Shown piece by piece: positions 58,550-64,000 of a stretch of 64,000 nucleotides of DNA. Both the position numbers and the translations under genes were made by a program. This stretch comes from Erpobdella octoculata. Lineage: Eukaryota > Annelida > Clitellata > Hirudinida > Erpobdellidae. The notes beneath the pieces were generated by a model. It was not told the origin of the DNA. It saw only the letters and a list, made by a program, of their open reading frames with translations, and made no database searches. Every line of letters begins with the position of its first letter. The stretch's first letter is position 1. The DNA lies in contig OZ022244.1 in assembly GCA_963978895.1 (NCBI GenBank), forward strand, positions 23,977,031 through 24,041,030, given 5' to 3'.

Positions 58550-59600
58550 GATTATCAATGATAGGTAGAGTAAATTAAGAAAATAGTTTTCCATGTTACA
58601 CCAATAATGATGTTGGTAAAATGAAAAAGAGTTTTTAAATGAAAATAAAAAGATTAAGTATCAGTCTCAGGGCAGGCAACTTATTGGATTTTAGATTTTA
58701 GGATAGGTACTTGGCCACAGTTTCGCAAATCCTTTAATAGACTAAAAGAGCAATCTTAAAAAGTGCTAACCTGATATACAACCCTTCAAAATAAACTAGT
58801 GCAATGAGAATCAACCAGTTTTTTTTTAAAATTTAGTATTTTGACGTGGCTGGTCTGAGAAAGGATTGCAGCTTTTTGTTTTACGCAGAAATACGGCAGA
58901 AGTAAATGTTATACTATATATGTGTCTGATACCTACTGATAACCTCAGAATTTAAAAATGTCAAAAACAGTTCATTGAAAGAATTAATATAAATTAAATT
59001 TGAGAAAAAATTGTTTCCACTTAATTCATAAATTTGGACAAAACAATAAAGAAAGTTGCTACGTGAAATTGATTATTTATTAAAAGCGTAGTTATGAAAA
59101 CAATTTGGAGTTTTTTCCGCCCTACTGGAGTCAGCTGAGTTGAGTCAATACTTCAATAAAACGTTTAAAAGTTGCTATGTTGCAGTTTGAATTACACGCA
59201 CGCGTGTATTGATCACTTTTTTTAATTTGTTTTAAAAGAAAAAGTTGAAAATTGCTCGTTAATTGTATAAGATTGCTGGTTAATCAATGCCATGCCAATA
59301 TACACTAGTATGTTGTATTTTCATGTAAAACATCAGATTAATTAAAATTAATTAACAAAGGGTATCTAAAAAAATGAAAAGTATTAGCAGAGATATATAA
59401 TATAACTGAGTAGATATAACTCAAAACGTATAAAAAATACTATGATTATCAACTAATCTAAATAAATGAGCTAATAAAAATATTTTTTCTATTTGGTAGA
59501 AAATATCTTGGAGGGGGCGTCGCCTCCCCAGCCCCTCAATCGCCGCCTGTGCCCGTGAAATGACAAAGCCACGTAGTAAGCACCAGCTGTCGCTCACAAG
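58550..59600. other. AT-rich stretch, nothing recognised
   Basis: No coding sequence or repeat structure that I can support. A GC-rich patch at about 59510-59560 (GGGGGCGTCGCCTCCCCAGC) looks like a transposon edge bordering the LTR-like region that follows. Confidence 0.35.
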
Positions 59601-62450
59601 TTAATTTCAATCGATACTAATTGGAAGAAGAAACGTTATAAATAGGCATGCTTGAAATAAGAATTTCAAGTGCAACCTCGAACTGGTCTTGACTGCTTAC
59701 TAGATGGTTCATGAAAGAATTGAAAATGAAGAAGAGAGCTGAGTGAGAAGTTAGCGTTTCTTTTCAGGCAATCAACCGATGCGTGGCTACTGTGCTGAAA
59801 GTATTGAGAAAGATTAAAGAAATATTCAAAGTTGAGATTAGTAGAATTATGGTTGTAGTTGCAATAGAGTAGAAATATAGCTGTAATTGAGACTATAAGA
59901 TAGTGTAGCAGAAATTTATTTGCAGCTGAAGTAGCATTAGAAACATTGCTGTAATTGAGATAGTGTAGAAGAAATATGGTTGTAAATGAAGTAGTTGTAG
60001 TTTCACGGATAGCCGTTGTACTTACTGTGAGAAGGAGTTCCAATTCTTTGATGGAGATATATCGCGTAAGTCTGCCAAATTTATGTTTATTCTGAATGTT
60101 GGATATAAGTATAATAGTCGCTATTTTTGAATTGTTGGATATCGACGCTCGAAACCAGTTAGTGTCAACGGCATTCAAAAATTGAGAAGACATCACCTGA
60201 CATCTAAAATTATATTTTTAGGACTGAAAACTGTTTATAAACAACTGTTTCAGGTGATCGCACTTCACGACAGCTTGTTATGTTGTCAGACGACGAGCCC
60301 GCATCACAGACATCGATGATTGGTGGCGGTGGTGGAACAAACAATTAAATAAGAAAGGACCTGTGGTCACCGTCTTCAACTGGGGACGCCTAGAAGAAGA
60401 TGTGACATAATTCTGGCGCAATCAACAGGATCTTCCAACCAACATCCGGATGATCATCATCATCATCACCCGTCTCCAGTGCTGCAACAACATCGTCATC
60501 CTCTTCATAGCCGATAAAGAGGGAAGTTAATATTTGTGCTGTTCTTGTGTAGTGTTGCCGTGAAGGTATCGATTTTTAAAGAGGGTTGTCCTGTTGATTG
60601 AATCCAAGTGGATTCAAGTTTGTAGTGGTAGTTCTGAAAGCGCCAGTTTGTTGATAAGTAGGACATTGAAGTACAGAAGAAGAATCGCATAAGAGTCAAT
60701 TTCAGTTGTTGTGTTGAATTAGGACGCTTAGTTCGTCACCCATAAGATCGTAAGTGGTCTTATCTAGTCATTGGGACGCTGTGAGTCCATCTTGTTTTTA
60801 GCGCTGTATTTTAGGAGTGTTCCGAGAGTCGTATTTCTAGTTATAAGATATTGTGACATTGAATTTTGCATCATAAGGCTGTCAGTCCTTCTATTATTAA
60901 CGTTAGAGGAACAAACTTTACTAGTAAACTTACACAGGAATATCTACGAGGTTGTTCACCTCGTTTTAATACCCCATGTCATCCAGAAGCCACAGGTCTA
61001 GTTAAACGTTACAACCAGTCAATCAAGCAGATGTTACAAAAGCTGGTCGCTGATCGTGCTAGAAGCTTAACATCTTTCAGACATTGAATTGTGAAATTCA
61101 AGACAGAGTTGTCTGTAGGTTCCGATACAGCTGTGCCAACGTCTAAATCATGAATCTTAGAAAGTATGGCTGACTTTTTCGGACCGGTCCCCTATAAATT
61201 AAATTAATACTTGCAAATTTAAATGCAACTTCACTTTGCTTATTGTGGGTCAGTTTCCTTCCATATTTGCACGAATAAACTTGATACTGAAATTGTCACA
61301 TACGTGTCTGTCACAGTCGCAGGACTTGATGGTTAATAACTAGTTTATTTCTTAGCAGTTTTTTTATTAATGATTAATGAGATTAATGGTGATAAATCTA
61401 TTAATCTAAACAAATCAGACTAATACATTTTGGAAGACTAAATTTACATCTCCTAGCGACAGCTGACCGAAACGTTTTTTGTCCATAAAACACCAAAGGG
61501 TTAAATTTTTTCCAAACTTGACACAAACCACCGCCTGATTAAGTTAAATAAGTGTACCAAATTTCAATGAAATCTGTTTACACGCTAGGCCCATATAAGA
61601 GCCATGGACGATAGACTTTCCCAGATTTTGCTTTAACTCGTCAGTATTCACTTTCACTCAAACCATTGAAATCATTCAAAAGAAAAGTTTTAAACTTGTT
61701 TCGCTTGCAGGCAATATTGTGCAAATAGCTGCATTCCAATTGTTTTAATTGTTTAATATTTAGCAGAGCTTGCTTCGTTGTGTTTAAGAGTTTGTGAAAT
61801 AAACTTTTATATCATCACTTGAAAGTGTTGGAAGTTGTGACTTTGAAATTTGAAGAGGCTAGGCGATGAGCTCATCTAAACTGACATCAAGGATTGGTGG
61901 TGGTGGTGGTGTACAAACAAATAAATAAGAAAGAACCTGTAGTCACTTCTTCAACCTGGAAAGCCTAGAGATGTTGCACAGTCGACAAGATCTTCCAACC
62001 AACATCCGGGAGATCATCATGGTGGTGTACAAACAAATAAATAAGAAAGAACCTGTAGTCACTTCTTCAACCTGAAAAGCCTAGACGTCTTGCTCAGTCG
62101 ACAGGATCTTCCAACCAACATCCGGATGATCACCATCATCATCCATCTCAAGTGCTGCAACAACATCGTCATCCTCTTCATAGCCAGTAGAGAGGGAAGT
62201 TAATATTTGTGCTGTTCTTGTGTAGTGTTGCCCTGAAGGCATCAATTTTTAAAGAGGATTGTTGTTGTCCGGTTGACTGAATTCAAGTGTGTAGTGGTAG
62301 CTGTGAAAGCGTCAGTTTGTTAATAAGTAGGACATTTTTTGTTGAATTAAAATGCTTGGTTCGTTACATATAAGTGTGAGTCCATCTTGTTTTTAGCACT
62401 GTATTTTAGAAGTGTTCTGAGAGTCTTATATCTCTATTGTCTTTTGGATG
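59600..62450 (+). mobile_element. LTR-retrotransposon remnant: repeated LTR-like blocks and integrase fragment
   Basis: A block at about 60290-60840 (GATCTTCCAACCAACATCCGG, CTCTTCATAGCC, GGAAGTTAATATTTGTGCTG, GTGAGTCCATCTTGTTTTTA) recurs at about 61890-62430 in the same order, as two LTRs would. Between them, 60890-61085 encodes a Gypsy-type integrase core piece. TTATAAATAGG at about 59634 could be the LTR TATA box. In the second copy a segment of about 115 bp is itself tandemly duplicated (61900-62120). Almost all of the interior is deleted. Confidence 0.6.
60890..61087 (+). pseudogene. Gypsy integrase core fragment
   Basis: The frame reads RGTNFTSKLTQEYLRG, then CSPRFNTPCHPEATGLVKRY, then NQSIKQMLQKLV. 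This matches the integrase segment that surrounds the second catalytic Asp region and the HPEA/TG.VER.N motif carrying the catalytic Glu; here the Glu position reads Lys (VKRY), so it would be inactive. It ends at TGA 61085-61087. Confidence 0.75.
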
Positions 62451-63110
62451 CAGAATACCCGTTAGTTGATAAATTAGCTTCAGTCATCATAACTATGACT
62501 ATTTTCACAATCATCATCAGGAGTCATACACTTCAAAACTATAAATAAGGCATAACTATCATCAGGAGGCATGGAATTTTCCTATTCTTCCAGCGTGTAG
62601 ACTTGCAATCGCTGTATTTTCAAGCTATTTTATTAAGCTTCTTCTAAGTAGTTATTAGGTTAGGTGCAGAACTTTGGATTCAACCAATACAAATGAAAGA
62701 AAGGTATTTAACAAGCAATAATTTAACAACCAATAATTTAGCAAACAATAAGCAACCAGCAACAAGCAATAATTTGTTTTGAATATTATTCAACTAGCTA
62801 TATAATATACCAATATCTGCAAAGATCGCTCTCCTTTGACTTGTGATTTCCTCAATTATTTTGCCAATTTAGTCGGTTCTTAATGCAGGTTCCTCACTTT
62901 TGTGATGACTGCTTCATTGTTAAGAACACCCTGTAAGATGTCAAATAATAATAATATTTTTTGTGAATAAATAAAAAATTAATAAAGTTAAACTGTTGAA
63001 TTAAATTTCTTTTATTTTATGTATTTATTGAACTGATTCAAAGCATTCTTACATATTATACAAAAAAGTGACAAATTTTTTTTTGAAATTTTAAGAAAAA
63101 TCACAATGAA
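62451..63110. other. Non-coding stretch, nothing recognised
   Basis: Contains short direct repeats of CAATAATTTAACAA type near 62715-62775 and an A/T-rich run before 63000. No exon or element boundary identified. Confidence 0.35.
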
Positions 63111-63126
63111 CTGATTAAGTTTTTCT

Positions 63127-63268
63127 ACTTACTTCATCAATGCATTTATAGAAACCTTGTGGATGTTCTTCTTCGTTACATTTCAAGAGGCATGTTGCCG
63201 TAAAATACATACATAACGACATCTCCATGGGACAGGGCTGCCCTTCAGCCCTGAATCCACTGACTGTT
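63127..63268 (-). CDS. Possible single exon of an unidentified cysteine-rich protein
   Basis: The minus-strand frame between an AACAG acceptor (about 63269) and a strong GAA/GTAAGT donor (63126 side) encodes about 46 residues with five cysteines, including QPCPMEMSLCMY, ATCLLKC and FYKCIDE. The pattern could suit a small secreted or extracellular domain, but I recognise no family. No partner exons are visible within the window, so it may be a chance frame. Confidence 0.25.
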
Positions 63269-63579
63269 AAATATTTGCATATTTTGCAATGCGAAGTAGC
63301 TGACATCGGTTCTATCTGGTGTCACAAATCCACTGACGACTGTTAAAAAAATGAATCCATTGTTAGAGTTAATCATTAGAGTTTTGTTTTTGACGATGTC
63401 AATGAACTTTTTTGCATTTCCGCAAATTTGACATTTTATGGCAAGTTATTCAGAGGTGTTGGTGAAGCGGAGGAACTTGATGTTGTTACATCTGTTTCCT
63501 ATAAATAAAGTTAAAACTGACAAATTAAAATAAACAAAAATTTGTCGAAAAGAAATAAAAATATTTTTTCTTATGGCTA

Positions 63580-63956
63580 GATGACATTGCAAATAATGAA
63601 GCAGCTGACATACTGGCTTCTACTGGGCCGACATTTCTTGTGAATAATTTACTTAATATACATATACATCAATTAAATAAATTTCAAATTTGTCAATTTT
63701 TATGTTCAAATATAATAATGGAGACTTGCCTAATGTGTTCACTCATATGTTCAAGAAAACTTCGGATATTCATACCTTTGCTTTGCGATCATCAATCAAC
63801 TATAAATCTGATTTTTGTGGCACTACCTTTAAAAGTTTTTCTATTTGCTGTCCATGTCCTCGGTTGTGTAACTTCCTTTTCAGTTCATTTAAAATCAATT
63901 AAATCTATAATGCTGTTTAAAAAATGTTTGAAATTTTTCATTTTACTATCAAATTG
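63580..63956 (+). pseudogene. LINE reverse-transcriptase C-terminal fragment
   Basis: One + frame (about 63690-63902) reads FMFKYNNGDLPNVFTHMFK, then SDIHTFALRSS, then a short aromatic stretch. This is the MFKY..G.LP..F.......H...TR signature found near the C-terminus of CR1/L2-like LINE ORF2 proteins. The frame then breaks. It is unrelated by position to the fragment at 785-950, although both come from LINE C-termini. Confidence 0.6.
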
Positions 63957-64000
63957 ATTATATACCTCTATCTCAGTCAATTGGTTTTGACTTAATTCCC

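Noticed and set aside
59666..60196. 176-residue minus-strand frame rich in Asn, Ser and Thr
   Set aside because: It lies antisense within the LTR-like region and over short internal repeats, with no family features or splice or start context.

Overview
This is a eukaryotic nuclear window from an invertebrate animal. It is AT-rich, intron-rich and full of microsatellites and transposable elements, and it carries interstitial TTAGGG repeats. An animal gene for NADH-dependent glutamate synthase (lost in vertebrates) beside a PRIP/PLCL gene points to an invertebrate; a lophotrochozoan such as an annelid or mollusc fits, but that placement is inference.

Layout. 1-6,300 is repeat-rich: a LINE remnant, a hairpin MITE, a GAT/GAC microsatellite and a decayed hAT transposase broken by a 720-bp hAT MITE. 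6,336-12,977 (+) holds a phospholipase C-related inactive protein gene (PLCL/PRIP type). Ten 5' exons (PP1-docking motif, PH domain, EF-hand region, start of the X box) and the last two exons are clear, but the exons for roughly 600 residues between them are absent. One of its introns carries a 1.2-kb minisatellite. 14,575-41,234 (-) holds a complete 45-exon glutamate synthase, reconstructed exon by exon with compatible phases throughout, about 2,155 residues. The two genes are tail to tail. The glutamate synthase introns hold tRNA-derived SINEs, microsatellites, tandem repeats and a young, 5'-truncated LINE with a restriction-like endonuclease, flanked by 265 bp of identical direct repeat.

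From about 42 kb to the end I find no convincing host gene. The region is a graveyard of elements: a deleted Ty3/Gypsy element with short LTRs; a second Gypsy element whose leader contains a 1.55-kb foldback element and whose gag is cut by a hAT; a hAT-type element (53,481-55,331, perfect 8-bp target duplication) that itself holds an 894-bp inverted-repeat element loaded with telomere-like repeats and with its own 8-bp target duplication; a 157-bp satellite-like array; a third LTR-type remnant with an integrase fragment; and a LINE 3' fragment.

The two host genes have no evident functional link: one is a signalling scaffold, the other a nitrogen-assimilation enzyme. All reading was done by eye, so splice sites are predictions from GT/AG, phase and family similarity.
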